A stretch of 18,626 nt of DNA from positions 1 through 18,626 of the forward strand of contig JBGPPE010000046.1 of NCBI GenBank assembly GCA_041488395.1. Reading direction: 5' to 3'. The notes below the pieces were generated by a model. It saw only the letters and a program-made list of their open reading frames with translations, did not search any database and was not told where the DNA came from. The number at the start of each line of letters is the position of its first letter. Position 1 is the stretch's first letter. Source of the stretch: 39-52-133 sp041488395. Its GTDB lineage: Bacteria > Pseudomonadota > Gammaproteobacteria > Burkholderiales > Gallionellaceae. A program made the translations under genes and the position numbers. Shown here piece by piece: positions 6,765-14,432 of this stretch.

Positions 6765-6902
6765 TGCTGGAAAAGCGGCTGCCTTCCCAGGCAGCCACAG
6801 ATCGCTCAATTTACACAAAACCCTGTACACACCTAAGTATATTCCGCGAACTTTATACAGTTTAAGGATTATATGATTGCCCGGGCAGTTCTTATAGATT
6901 GC

Positions 6903-6923
6903 AAGACCTGTCCAGGTCTTTTT
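6903..6923 (+). terminator. Possible intrinsic terminator or attenuator
   Basis: AAGACCT (6903-6909) pairs with AGGTCTT (6914-6920) around a four-base loop and is followed by more T residues, giving a TCTTTTTA tract on the plus strand. It lies 140 bases after the methyltransferase stop and 300 bases before the GGDEF gene, so it could end the former transcript or attenuate the latter. Confidence 0.4.
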
Positions 6924-6948
6924 ATGTCCATCGGCGTTGCCTTTGCAC

Positions 6949-7014
6949 TTGAATCCGCGTCAATCCGGGGCCAGCATGAAGCATCCAGAGCTTCATATAA
7001 CATGCTGGATTCAA
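6949..7014. repeat. Compound inverted repeat
   Basis: TTGAATCC (6949-6956) is the inverse of GGATTCAA (7007-7014), and CCAGCATG (6971-6978) is the inverse of CATGCTGG (7001-7008). An inner pair, ATGAAGC (6976-6982) with GCTTCAT (6990-6996), competes with the second pair. The arrangement allows alternative folds in RNA or a cruciform in DNA. Confidence 0.5.
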
Positions 7015-7222
7015 TATGTAGTATCAAGCAGCGGCAGGAGTAGCGTGCAGCGGTTGCCATGGAGGAGGTATTCCACAGCCATTGCCCGGCATGGTGGCGT
7101 TCAGGGCAATCTGCCCGGAGTAGCGGGCGCAGGCATATTGATTCGTGGATGAAAGATGCCGATCGTTACTGCTTGCTCACTGTTGCGACATCTGCCAAAC
7201 AAACTATGTGGCGAGGCACGTG

Positions 7223-8557
7223 ATGAATGACCCACGTACAGGCGAACTTGTAATTCCATCGGAACTGCAATTGAAGCTTACGCAGTTCGCCATGGACAAT
7301 GCTTCGATTGGAATCTATTGGCTCGGTAATGATGCGCGGATTCATTATGCCAATAATTGTGCCTGTAGCACGCTTGGTTACAGCACAAATGAATTCATGC
7401 AACTTCATGTTTATGATCTGGACCCGAATTACCCTGTCGAGCGCTGGCCCGAGCATTGGCAGAGTCTGAAGCGCGACAAGACACAAACCTTTGAGACACT
7501 GCAAAAGCGTAAAGACGGCGTGCTCATCCCCGTTGAGGTAATCGCCAATTATGTCGGTTTTAACGGTCATGAGTACAACGTCAGCTTTGCCAAGGACATT
7601 TCAGAACGGAAGCGGGCAGAGCGCACGCTGCATGAGAAGGAAGAATTCTTCCGCATGATTAGCGAAAACGTCGATGACTTCATCGCGGTACTTGATCTGG
7701 AAGGCCGGCGTCTCTACAACAGTCCATCCTACATCAATCTTTTTGGCGGTGTCGAAGCGCTGAAGGGGACAGACTCTTTCAACGAAATACACCTGGATGA
7801 TCGCGAGCGCATCAAGCAGTTGTTCAAGAAAACTGTACAGTCTGGCGTCGGCCATCGCGCTGAATTTCGATTCGTGCTGCCGGATGACAGCATTCGTTAC
7901 ATGGAATCCAGTGGCTCGCTGATCAAAAACAGTCGTGGCGATGCCTTGCGCGTGATCGTTGTATCCCGCGATATCACGCAACGAAAACAGGCCGAAAATG
8001 TCATCCATGAGCTGGCCTTTCATGACGCGTTGACCAAGCTCCCCAATCGCCGCCTGTTGAGCGACCGGCTGGAACAAGTGATGGCCGTTAGCACACGCAG
8101 CGGCCTTTATAACGCGCTGATGTTCCTTGATCTGGATAATTTCAAACCACTCAATGACGAGCATGGACATGATGCAGGCGATATGCTTTTAACCGAGGTT
8201 TCAGCACGTTTAAGAAGCTGTGTTCGCGAGATGGACACGGTAGCGCGTTTTGGCGGTGATGAATTTATGGTGTTGCTCAATGAACTGGATGCAGATAAAG
8301 CAGAATCCGTAATCAAGGCTGCCAGCGTCGCTGAAAAGATCCGCGCCACTTTGGCCGAGCCTTACCTGATACAAGTTCGCCACAAGGGAAAAGCGGAAGC
8401 CGCAATCGAGCATCGTTGCACTGCGAGTATTGGCGTGGTTATGTTTATCAACCACGATAGCAGTCCGGAGGAGGTAATCAGGTGCGCTGATAAGGCGATG
8501 TATCAATCCAAGGAGGCTGGGCGCAATCAGGTTCGATTTTATGATGCAAAGGATTGA
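7223..8557 (+). CDS. PAS-PAS-GGDEF diguanylate cyclase
   Basis: A 444-aa soluble signalling protein. The first PAS domain spans roughly residues 15-130 (MDNASIGIYWLG to VSFAKDISERKRAE). The second spans about 140-260 (FFRMISENVDDFIAVLD to VVSRDITQRKQAE). The C-terminal GGDEF domain starts at HDALTKLPNRRLLSDRL. The catalytic GGDEF sequence is intact at 344-348, so it should make c-di-GMP from two GTP. An RxxD inhibitory-site motif (REMD) lies five residues before it, predicting product inhibition. It has neither an EAL domain nor membrane helices. PAS ligand residues are not identifiable. The frame extends to a GTG at 7145, but the ATG at 7223 has GAGG six bases upstream and starts just before the PAS domain. 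Confidence 0.9.
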   Translation: MNDPRTGELVIPSELQLKLTQFAMDNASIGIYWLGNDARIHYANNCACSTLGYSTNEFMQLHVYDLDPNYPVERWPEHWQSLKRDKTQTFETLQKRKDGVLIPVEVIANYVGFNGHEYNVSFAKDISERKRAERTLHEKEEFFRMISENVDDFIAVLDLEGRRLYNSPSYINLFGGVEALKGTDSFNEIHLDDRERIKQLFKKTVQSGVGHRAEFRFVLPDDSIRYMESSGSLIKNSRGDALRVIVVSRDITQRKQAENVIHELAFHDALTKLPNRRLLSDRLEQVMAVSTRSGLYNALMFLDLDNFKPLNDEHGHDAGDMLLTEVSARLRSCVREMDTVARFGGDEFMVLLNELDADKAESVIKAASVAEKIRATLAEPYLIQVRHKGKAEAAIEHRCTASIGVVMFINHDSSPEEVIRCADKAMYQSKEAGRNQVRFYDAKD

Positions 8558-8638
8558 ATAATCCGCATCGGGATAAAACTGCATTTTTTGTTATCGCGCT
8601 GAGACTGAGACTAAGGCGAAGCGGGAGGAATGAATAGA

Positions 8639-9196
8639 CTATTTTTTCATATTCCTGATCGTCCGCATCACTTCTTGCATAAATGCGGGAAGATCCATGG
8701 GCCAGCGCGAGGTAATGAGGTTTCCGTCAACCACGACGTCCTGGTCCAGATAAATGCCCCCGGCAGCCTTAATCTCATCGGGAACGCCATCGCCCCAATA
8801 TGAGGTGAGCCGTCTTCCGGCGATGACATTGGCGGAAACCAGGAGATAGGGGCCGTGGCATATCGCCGCGACCGGTTTGTTGGCCTTGAAAAAAGCGCGT
8901 GCAATCTCCTGTGCCTTCCTGTTGTTGCGGACCGTCTCTGGAGCACCATGCGGATGCCCGCCGGGGATGAGCAGCGGGTCAACCTCATCGATGGTGAGGT
9001 CCACATTCTCGAAGTAGTAGCCGTTTTCTCCGGTGATTTTCTCTTTCACGGGCGCCGCGACATCGACTGCAATACCTTCTTCCATAAGGCGGAAATACGG
9101 AACGAAGAGCTCGAAATCTTCAAACTTGTCGGCCGTGAGGATGAGCACTCGCGCAAGAGGTTTTGCTGTCTGGAATCTTTCCTTGTCGAATTTCAT
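8639..9196 (-). CDS. DJ-1/PfpI superfamily protein (YhbO/PfpI type)
   Basis: A 185-aa protein of the DJ-1/PfpI fold. The nucleophile elbow is AICHGPYLL, with Cys113 followed by His114. The conserved Glu that tunes the cysteine is Glu26 in ADKFEDFEL. LLIPGGHPHGAPETVR matches the family's glycine-rich loop. Relatives are annotated as intracellular proteases, glyoxalase III-like enzymes or protein/nucleotide deglycases acting on methylglyoxal adducts; the exact activity is debated and cannot be set from sequence. The N-terminus (MKFDKERFQTAKPLARVLIL) is slightly longer than usual. The ATG has AAGGG eight bases upstream. It is the last gene of a same-strand series with egtB/egtD, 67 bases after egtD, and fits an electrophile-defence role. 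Confidence 0.88.
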   Translation of the reverse strand: MKFDKERFQTAKPLARVLILTADKFEDFELFVPYFRLMEEGIAVDVAAPVKEKITGENGYYFENVDLTIDEVDPLLIPGGHPHGAPETVRNNRKAQEIARAFFKANKPVAAICHGPYLLVSANVIAGRRLTSYWGDGVPDEIKAAGGIYLDQDVVVDGNLITSRWPMDLPAFMQEVMRTIRNMKK

Positions 9197-9263
9197 GATT
9201 AAACCCTTTCATGCGATTGTTACGGAATCAATATCAGCGCGCCTGCTGTGGCAGACGGGGCGG

Positions 9264-10235
9264 CTAGGCGGCGGACAAGCTCAAGTAATGCATATTAAAA
9301 AGGCCATCGCGGTCAGCCCACAGCATTTTCGGCTGCCAGCCCGCCTCACGTGCCAGTTGCTGAAATTCATGCACGGTATATTTGTAGGAGTTCTCGGTGT
9401 GGATGGTTTCGCCTTCCGCAAAGTGGAACGTCTCACCTGCCAGCCGGATACATTGTTTGCACTGACTGACCAGGTGCATTTCGATGCGCCCCAGCGTTGC
9501 GTTGTAATAGGCGTAGTGGTTAAAGCCGTCCAGGTCAAGTTGTGCGCCGAGCTCGCGTTGCATGCGCGCCAGCAAATTTAGATTGAATGCTGCGGTATAG
9601 CCTTCGGCATCGTTGTACGCGGCATGCAACAGTCCGGTTGCCTTCTTGCAATCCACGCCGACCAGCAGTGCGCCATCGCGGCCGAGCAACTGCGCAGCAT
9701 GACGCAGCAACTGTACCGATTCATCTGGTGTGTAATTGCCGATGGTGGAGCCGGGAAAGAAAATAACCTTGCGCAGATTCTCGCATCCATCGCATGCCAA
9801 CGTGGGCATTTGCGTGTAATCCGCACAGAGGGGATGCATCTGTATTGCAGGAAACATCGTTGTGAGACGCTGTGTGCTGTGCAGCAGCTGCGGTTCGCAA
9901 ATATCAATCGGCACATACATGGCACCGTCCGCCAGGTGGCGCAGCAGCAGCGGTGTCTTGGACGCGCTGCCGCTGCCGAATTCAATCAGCACGCATGAAG
10001 TGCCGATCAACTTGACCATTTGTGCAGCGTATTGATTGAGGATGGCGGTTTCGGTACGCGTCAGGTAATACTCCGGCGTGGCGCAGATCAAGTCGAACAG
10101 TCGCGAACCGCACGCGTCGTAAAAGAACTTGGGCGGGATGGCACGCGGCTGCTGGCGCAGACCAGCGCGGGCCGCTTCCAGAAAGTCAGCTGCATGGCGT
10201 GTTGTCAGCGTCACTGGCGATTCGGCTTGCATCAT
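9264..10235 (-). CDS. egtD: L-histidine N(alpha)-methyltransferase EgtD
   Basis: EgtD trimethylates L-histidine with three SAM to give hercynine, the first step of ergothioneine synthesis. The 323-aa protein has the family's diagnostic blocks: PPKFFYDACGSRLFDLI (34-50), PEYYLTRTE (54-62), the SAM-binding LIEFGSGSASKT (83-94), then VIFFPGSTIGNYTPDE and the C-terminal ENSYKYTVHEFQQLAREAG. The start overlaps the egtB stop as ATGA, so translation is probably coupled. The next ATG (10232) has better spacing to GGAGG and may be the real start. A longer open frame upstream only shadows egtB. No egtA, egtC or egtE is in the window, as is usual in many proteobacteria. Confidence 0.94.
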   Translation of the reverse strand: MMQAESPVTLTTRHAADFLEAARAGLRQQPRAIPPKFFYDACGSRLFDLICATPEYYLTRTETAILNQYAAQMVKLIGTSCVLIEFGSGSASKTPLLLRHLADGAMYVPIDICEPQLLHSTQRLTTMFPAIQMHPLCADYTQMPTLACDGCENLRKVIFFPGSTIGNYTPDESVQLLRHAAQLLGRDGALLVGVDCKKATGLLHAAYNDAEGYTAAFNLNLLARMQRELGAQLDLDGFNHYAYYNATLGRIEMHLVSQCKQCIRLAGETFHFAEGETIHTENSYKYTVHEFQQLAREAGWQPKMLWADRDGLFNMHYLSLSAA

Positions 10236-11512
10236 GCATCCTCCGCCAGGCGCAGACCGGAAAACATCCAGCGGTCCGCGGCCCGAAAAAAATTGCGGTA
10301 ACTGGCGCGCAGATGATCCTGCGGCGTGACACAGCAGCCACCACGCAGCACCATCTGGTCGCACATGAACTTGCCGTTGTATTCACCCAGCGTGCCGGGC
10401 AGGGGACGAAACCCCGGATAGGGCGCATACGCACTTTGAGTCCATTGCCACAGCTCGCCATACAGTTGGGCGAGACCGGGCTGGCGTGCAGGCTGCGGAT
10501 GCAGTCGCCCGGACTCAAGGAAACTTCCTTCGACAGGACGGGATGCCGCCACGTGCTCCCATTCCGCCTCGGTCGGCAGTCGTTTGGCGGCCCAGCGTGC
10601 ATAGGCATCCGCCTCGTAATAGCTCAAATGCGCGACCGGCTCGTGCGGATCGACGGCCTGCATGCCGGACAGAGTGAACTGCTGCCAGTCACGCCCTTCA
10701 TGGGACCAATACAGGGGGGCTTGCCAATGCTGGGTAGTGGCGGTGTGCCAGCCATCGGACAGCCACAGCTCGGCGCGTTGATAACCATCATCTGCCATAA
10801 AGGCCAGATATTCCTGGTTGTTCACCAGACGACTCGCCAGCCGGAAATCCCGCAGCAATGTCCGGTGCCGTGGACGTTCGTTGTCATAGGAAAAACCCGT
10901 CCCATCGTGACCGATTTCAACCACGCCGCCAGCGAATTCGTGCCACCGCATGGCGAGCGGAGAGGGCGCAGCGGCTGCGACGGGAGCCTGCTGATAGGCC
11001 GGTTTCAACGGGTTGATGGAGAAATTGTATTTGACGTCCATCAACAGCAGCTCCTGATGCTGTATCTCGTGCTCGATCCCCAGCTCCATACGCGCCAGGA
11101 TTTCGGATGCCGATTGTTGCGGCAATTTTTCCAGCAGTGCTTGCAGCGCACCATCAACATGGCGGCGATAACGGTAGATATCTGCCACCGTGGGGCGCGC
11201 TAGCACACCGCGTTGCGATCGCGGAAAAAATGTCCCCGCCGTTTCGTAATACGAATTGAACAAATGCGCATAAGCCTCATGAAAGGCCTGGTAGCCGGGC
11301 GCAAACGGCAACAGGATGAATGTTTCGAAAAACCAGGTGGTGTGGGCAAGATGCCACTTGGGCGGGCTGACTTCACTGAGCGCCTGCACGCAATAGTCCT
11401 CGATTTCCAGGGGGGCGCACAGTGACTCCATGCGGGCGCGCACAGTGCGCAAGCGGCGGCCAAGCGTGGCCACTTTGTCTGCAGGATGAGCATCTGGCTG
11501 ATTGCAGTCCAT
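10232..11512 (-). CDS. egtB: Hercynine oxygenase / sulfoxide synthase EgtB
   Basis: EgtB is a non-heme iron enzyme that joins hercynine to a thiol (cysteine or gamma-glutamylcysteine) with O2, forming the sulfoxide precursor of ergothioneine. The 426-aa protein has the N-terminal DinB_2-type helical domain and a C-terminal FGE-sulfatase domain. The three-His iron site is visible as His57 (WHLAHTTW) and His148/His152 (EHEIQHQE). The C-terminal half shows RLPTEAEWEH, LWQWTQSAYAPYPGF and the ending SYRNFFRAADRWMFSGLRL, all typical of EgtB. The ATG at 11512 has AAGGGG about seven bases upstream. The related selenoneine synthase SenA is a less likely alternative, because no senB or senC neighbours are present. 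It forms an operon with egtD. Confidence 0.93.
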   Translation of the reverse strand: MDCNQPDAHPADKVATLGRRLRTVRARMESLCAPLEIEDYCVQALSEVSPPKWHLAHTTWFFETFILLPFAPGYQAFHEAYAHLFNSYYETAGTFFPRSQRGVLARPTVADIYRYRRHVDGALQALLEKLPQQSASEILARMELGIEHEIQHQELLLMDVKYNFSINPLKPAYQQAPVAAAAPSPLAMRWHEFAGGVVEIGHDGTGFSYDNERPRHRTLLRDFRLASRLVNNQEYLAFMADDGYQRAELWLSDGWHTATTQHWQAPLYWSHEGRDWQQFTLSGMQAVDPHEPVAHLSYYEADAYARWAAKRLPTEAEWEHVAASRPVEGSFLESGRLHPQPARQPGLAQLYGELWQWTQSAYAPYPGFRPLPGTLGEYNGKFMCDQMVLRGGCCVTPQDHLRASYRNFFRAADRWMFSGLRLAEDA

Positions 11513-11584
11513 GCGCTTCCCCTTCTATCTTGCTCCCGCTTCAGAGTGCGGGGGCGTTAACCAGCCTGATGCTGGCCAGTATGC

Positions 11585-12670
11585 TTAGGCCAAACTCGGG
11601 TAATCGGTATAGCCTTTCTCACCGCCACCATAGTAAGTCGCCGTATCCGCCGCATTGAGTGCAGTGCCCTGGGCCAGGCGTGCCGGCAAATCGGGATTGG
11701 CGATAAACGGCACGCCAAACGACACCATGTCGGCATGGCCCTGGGCAATGGCCGCATTGGCGCGCTCCAGGTTATAGCCGCTGTTGGTCATGTACACGCC
11801 CTTCCATATCTTGCGCAGCTTTTGCAGATCAAACGCAGCCCCGGCTGCGTCGGGTTTGTCCACACCCATTTCGGTGATGTGCAGATAGGCCAGATTGAAA
11901 CGGTTCAGCTCGCGCACGGCATGGCTGAAGGTTTCCTCGGGGTTGGCATCGCGCACGTCATTGAACGGCTGCAAGGGGGAAAGATGGATGCCGACGCGAT
12001 TACTGCCCCACACTGCGCATACGGCCTCGGTTACCTCCAGCATGAAGCGTGCACGTCTGGCCACGTTGCCGCCGTAGGCATCATTGCGCGTGTTGCTGCC
12101 GTCGCGCAGGAACTGATCGAGCAGATAGCCATTGGCGCCATGAATCTCCACACCATCGAATCCGGCCGCCAGTGCATTTTTGGCCGCGCTGCGAAATTGT
12201 TCGATGACAGCCGGAATCTCATTGATGGACAGGGCGTGCGGCGTCACGTAATCCTGCATGCCTTCGAAGGTGAAAACCTGCCCGGCGGGTTTGATCGCCG
12301 AGGGGGCCAGTGGCAGCCCGCCATTCGGCTGCAATGAGGGATGCGAAATGCGTCCGACATGCCATAGCTGCAGAAAGATATGGCCGCCCTTGGCGTGCAC
12401 CGCATCGGTCACCTTCTTCCAGCCGGCCACCTGCTCGGCGTTGTAGATGCCCGGGGTGCCGGGATAGCCGAGGCCCTGCGGCGAGACCTGCGATCCCTCG
12501 CTGATAATCAGCCCGGCGCTGGCACGCTGCTCGTAATATTTTGCATTGATTGCCTGCGGCACATTGCCGGCGGCCGCACGGTTGCGCGTCATCGGCGCCA
12601 TTGCGATGCGGCTGGGCAGGGAGTAGGGGCCTAGTTTGATCGGACTGAACAGGGGGGCGGCTGCGGTCAT
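11585..12670 (-). CDS. Old Yellow Enzyme family NAD(P)H:flavin oxidoreductase (NemA-like)
   Basis: A 361-aa FMN-dependent ene-reductase. The TIM-barrel starts LFSPIKLGPYSLPSRIAMAPMTRNRA. Substrate-binding His177 and Asn180 lie in EIHGANGYLLDQFL, with Tyr182 as the usual proton donor. QLWHVGR (101-107) and the C-terminal FGVPFIANPDL (FMN phosphate region) are also typical. Such enzymes reduce activated C=C bonds, maleimides, nitro-esters and quinone-like electrophiles. The YGGNVARRARF segment differs slightly from the common YGGSxENRxRF. The ATG at 12670 has GAGGAC about eight bases upstream. Placement after trxC and the lipoprotein and before egtBD (32- and 72-base gaps, same strand) suggests shared expression in redox/electrophile defence. 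The physiological substrate is unknown. Confidence 0.92.
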   Translation of the reverse strand: MTAAAPLFSPIKLGPYSLPSRIAMAPMTRNRAAAGNVPQAINAKYYEQRASAGLIISEGSQVSPQGLGYPGTPGIYNAEQVAGWKKVTDAVHAKGGHIFLQLWHVGRISHPSLQPNGGLPLAPSAIKPAGQVFTFEGMQDYVTPHALSINEIPAVIEQFRSAAKNALAAGFDGVEIHGANGYLLDQFLRDGSNTRNDAYGGNVARRARFMLEVTEAVCAVWGSNRVGIHLSPLQPFNDVRDANPEETFSHAVRELNRFNLAYLHITEMGVDKPDAAGAAFDLQKLRKIWKGVYMTNSGYNLERANAAIAQGHADMVSFGVPFIANPDLPARLAQGTALNAADTATYYGGGEKGYTDYPSLA

Positions 12671-12702
12671 GGCGGTGTCCTCGAAGAGTGCTGAAGGGAA
12701 GA

Positions 12703-12891
12703 TTACTGCTTGCTTTCACGTTCCTTCTGATACTGGTCGTAACCTGGGGTGGGCGTCACGCTGCGCTCAGCCGGTGTCTGTGTGCTTTCATTGCGGCTTT
12801 TGACCGCCTCATACATGCCGCGGCAGGGATCGCTGCTGCAGCCTGTGATGAACAAACAGCCCAACAGGGCTGCTGCGCGGAGAAATTTCAT
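12703..12891 (-). CDS. Small predicted lipoprotein (62 aa)
   Basis: A 62-aa protein starting MKFLRAAALLGCLFITGCSS. This is a positively charged tip, a short hydrophobic stretch and a lipobox ITGC with the acylated Cys at position 18. The mature part (~45 aa) has one more Cys, several Ser/Thr/Pro residues and a charged tail YQKERESKQ; it appears mostly disordered. AAGGAG lies seven bases before the ATG at 12891. An upstream open frame is rejected because it would bury the signal peptide. It starts 28 bases after trxC and ends 32 bases before the Old Yellow Enzyme gene. Function unknown; probably anchored in the inner or outer membrane (Ser at +2 favours the outer). Confidence 0.8.
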   Translation of the reverse strand: MKFLRAAALLGCLFITGCSSDPCRGMYEAVKSRNESTQTPAERSVTPTPGYDQYQKERESKQ

Positions 12892-12919
12892 GACCTTACT
12901 CCTTCTGCCAAACCAATGA

Positions 12920-13354
12920 TCAACGCATTGATTGCGCCCACGCCACGATGCCGCTCGCATCCATCGCGACGGCCTGGCGCGCCACCTCGCGGCCATTCTT
13001 GAACAGCGCCAGCGTGGGTATGCTGCGGATATTGTAGCGCGCCCCCAGTTCCTGCGCCTCCTCGGTATTCAGCTTGGCCAGGCGCATGCCGGGTTCCAGC
13101 CTGGCTGCGGCCTGCACAAAGTTGGGCGCCATCATGCGGCAGGGGCCGCACCACGGCGCCCAGAAATCCACCAGCACCGGAATCTCGTTGCGGCTGATGT
13201 GTTTCTCGAAATTGCCGCTGTTCAGCTCGATCGGGTGTGCGTTGAACAGGGCCTGTTTGCACTTGCCGCAAGTGGGCTGTGCGCTTAGCTTGTCGGCAGG
13301 GATGCGGTTTACTGCGTCGCAGTGCGGACAGACGATGTGCAGGGAGTCGTTCAT
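12920..13354 (-). CDS. trxC: Thioredoxin 2 (TrxC) with N-terminal zinc ribbon
   Basis: A 144-aa thioredoxin with an N-terminal zinc-binding domain: Cys9/Cys12 (CPHC) and Cys29/Cys32 (CGKC). The thioredoxin domain follows, with the WCGPC active site (Cys69, Cys72) and the cis-proline loop RSIPTLALF. TrxC reduces protein disulfides in the cytoplasm and is typically induced by oxidative stress (OxyR in E. coli); I see no clear OxyR site here. The ATG at 13354 is chosen because it begins directly before the zinc ribbon and has AGGA about eight bases upstream; an earlier in-frame start at 13381 adds nine unlikely residues. It is probably the first gene of the leftward redox series that continues to 8639. 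Confidence 0.94.
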   Translation of the reverse strand: MNDSLHIVCPHCDAVNRIPADKLSAQPTCGKCKQALFNAHPIELNSGNFEKHISRNEIPVLVDFWAPWCGPCRMMAPNFVQAAARLEPGMRLAKLNTEEAQELGARYNIRSIPTLALFKNGREVARQAVAMDASGIVAWAQSMR

Positions 13355-13420
13355 GTTTTCTTTCCTGGTTCCTGGTAACAAATGTTAGATGGTGGCGGCG
13401 TCATTAAATTCAAGCAGCTG

Positions 13421-14218
13421 TTATAGTCCCAGCGTCAGGCACTTGCACGCGCCGCCCGCTTTCATGAATTCGGAAACGTCGATTTCGATCACCGTATAGC
13501 CGCGCTGCTGCAGCGCCTCCCTCAGGCTGGCGCTGGCACGGTACAGAATGATGTCATGGCCGATATTGACCGCATTGCAGGCAAAATTCCGTGCGTCCTC
13601 ATCGGAAACCCAGATCACCTTGTCGCCAAACGCGGCCTCTATCATCTGCACGCTGTGCGCCGAGAAAGCCTTGCGGTAAGCGATCACCTCGCCATTCTTT
13701 AACGGGCAGAAAGCCGTGTCGAGGTGATACCAGCGCGGGTCGAGCAGGGTCAGATGGTGCACATCAATGCCCAGGGCGCGGCTGATCTCTGCTGGAGCGG
13801 CGCTTGAACTGCGGATGCCGGAGCCCATCCACAGGCGGCCTGCGGCATCAAACAGCGCGTCACCGGCGCCTTCAAACACGATGCCCGGGCGCAGGGTGAT
13901 TTCGCGGTAATGCTGTTCGGCAAAGAAGCGCCTGAAGTGCGGCGTTTCCCCCTGCCTTTCCCGGTGCAGAAAGGACGATACGATCACCTCATGCCTGCCT
14001 GTGACCAGGCCGGCATTGGCGCTGAACACCATGTCCGGCAGCCCGGCGGCAGGCTCCATCAGCTCGATGCTGGCGCGCTGCGCGATGGTGTCGTAAAGTT
14101 TTTGCCACTGGGCGGCGGCGCGCACCCGGTCAACCGTGCCGAGGTTACCCGCCATCCACGGGTTGATGACATAGCTCACCTCGAAATGGCTGGGCTTGCA
14201 CATCAGAAACGTCGACAT
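13421..14218 (-). CDS. Amidinotransferase-fold guanidino hydrolase, arginine dihydrolase/DDAH-like
   Basis: A 265-aa enzyme of the amidinotransferase/DDAH (guanidine-modifying) superfamily. Catalytic residues: Glu116 (FEGAGD), His165 (WYHLDTAF) and Cys260 (GGACKCLTL). Asn19 (YVINPWM) and Asn68 (PDMVFSANAG) match, with an offset of three, Asn22/Asn71, which I recall as important in cyanobacterial arginine dihydrolase ArgZ/AgrE. Glu116, His165 and Cys260 match its catalytic triad with offsets of two to four. ArgZ converts arginine to ornithine, CO2 and two NH3. This protein lacks ArgZ's C-terminal ornithine-cyclodeaminase-like half. It could instead be a DDAH or an arginine deiminase-like enzyme. 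The ATG at 14218 is favoured by AAGGA spacing; ATG 14221 is adjacent. A palindromic element lies directly upstream. Confidence 0.82.
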   Translation of the reverse strand: MSTFLMCKPSHFEVSYVINPWMAGNLGTVDRVRAAAQWQKLYDTIAQRASIELMEPAAGLPDMVFSANAGLVTGRHEVIVSSFLHRERQGETPHFRRFFAEQHYREITLRPGIVFEGAGDALFDAAGRLWMGSGIRSSSAAPAEISRALGIDVHHLTLLDPRWYHLDTAFCPLKNGEVIAYRKAFSAHSVQMIEAAFGDKVIWVSDEDARNFACNAVNIGHDIILYRASASLREALQQRGYTVIEIDVSEFMKAGGACKCLTLGL

Positions 14219-14267
14219 CATCTTCCTTCCGTGGATTGGGCAGGGGTTAATCCTGGAAAAAGCGGTT

Positions 14268-14396
14268 GTCCGCAGATTACGCAGATTCACGCAGATTCAA
14301 TCAATGATTATCGAGATCATCTGGCTCACTCTTGGGGTAAGGGTGAACTCATTTTAATCAACGAAAAATCTGCGCGAATCTGCGTAATCTGCGGAC
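14268..14396. repeat. ~129-bp palindromic element with 30-bp inverted arms (MITE-like)
   Basis: The arms at 14268-14297 and 14367-14396 are inverted copies identical at 29 of 30 positions. Each contains GCAGATT three times at 9-10 base spacing (starts at 14272, 14281 and 14291 in the left arm). The 69-base centre is AT-richer and has no gene. It sits between nadC (ending at 14433) and the start of the arginine dihydrolase-like gene, so in transcripts from nadC it would form a long hairpin. The CTGCGTAATCTGCGGA type of sequence is recalled from dispersed repeats in other proteobacteria. No transposase is present, so it would be non-autonomous if mobile. Confidence 0.7.
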
Positions 14397-14432
14397 TGAA
14401 CTGAAGTTTCAGGCTAATTCAGCATTACCTTG

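Larger units (their letters stand above)
6765..7222. other. Hairpin-rich intergenic region before the diguanylate cyclase
   Basis: About 460 bases hold no convincing gene. Structures seen: an 8-bp hairpin at 6777-6796; a terminator-like hairpin at 6903-6923; a compound inverted repeat at 6949-7014; and a 7-bp inverted repeat at 7081-7087 with 7104-7110. A 56-codon frame starting at the ATG at 6873 (AAGGA at 6864-6868, spacer only four bases) runs to TAG at 7041-7043. It reads through the hairpins and resembles no protein I know. A weak TTTACA-N18-TAAGTA promoter candidate lies at 6810-6839. Confidence 0.5.

Noticed and set aside
10199..11203. Plus-strand open frame of 334 codons
   Set aside because: It is antisense to egtB, which has all family motifs; the frame is low-complexity in character and has no domain.
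10232..11512. SenA (selenoneine synthase) instead of EgtB
   Set aside because: No senB or senC genes are adjacent, and the gene is coupled directly to egtD; selO in the window is unrelated to selenoneine.
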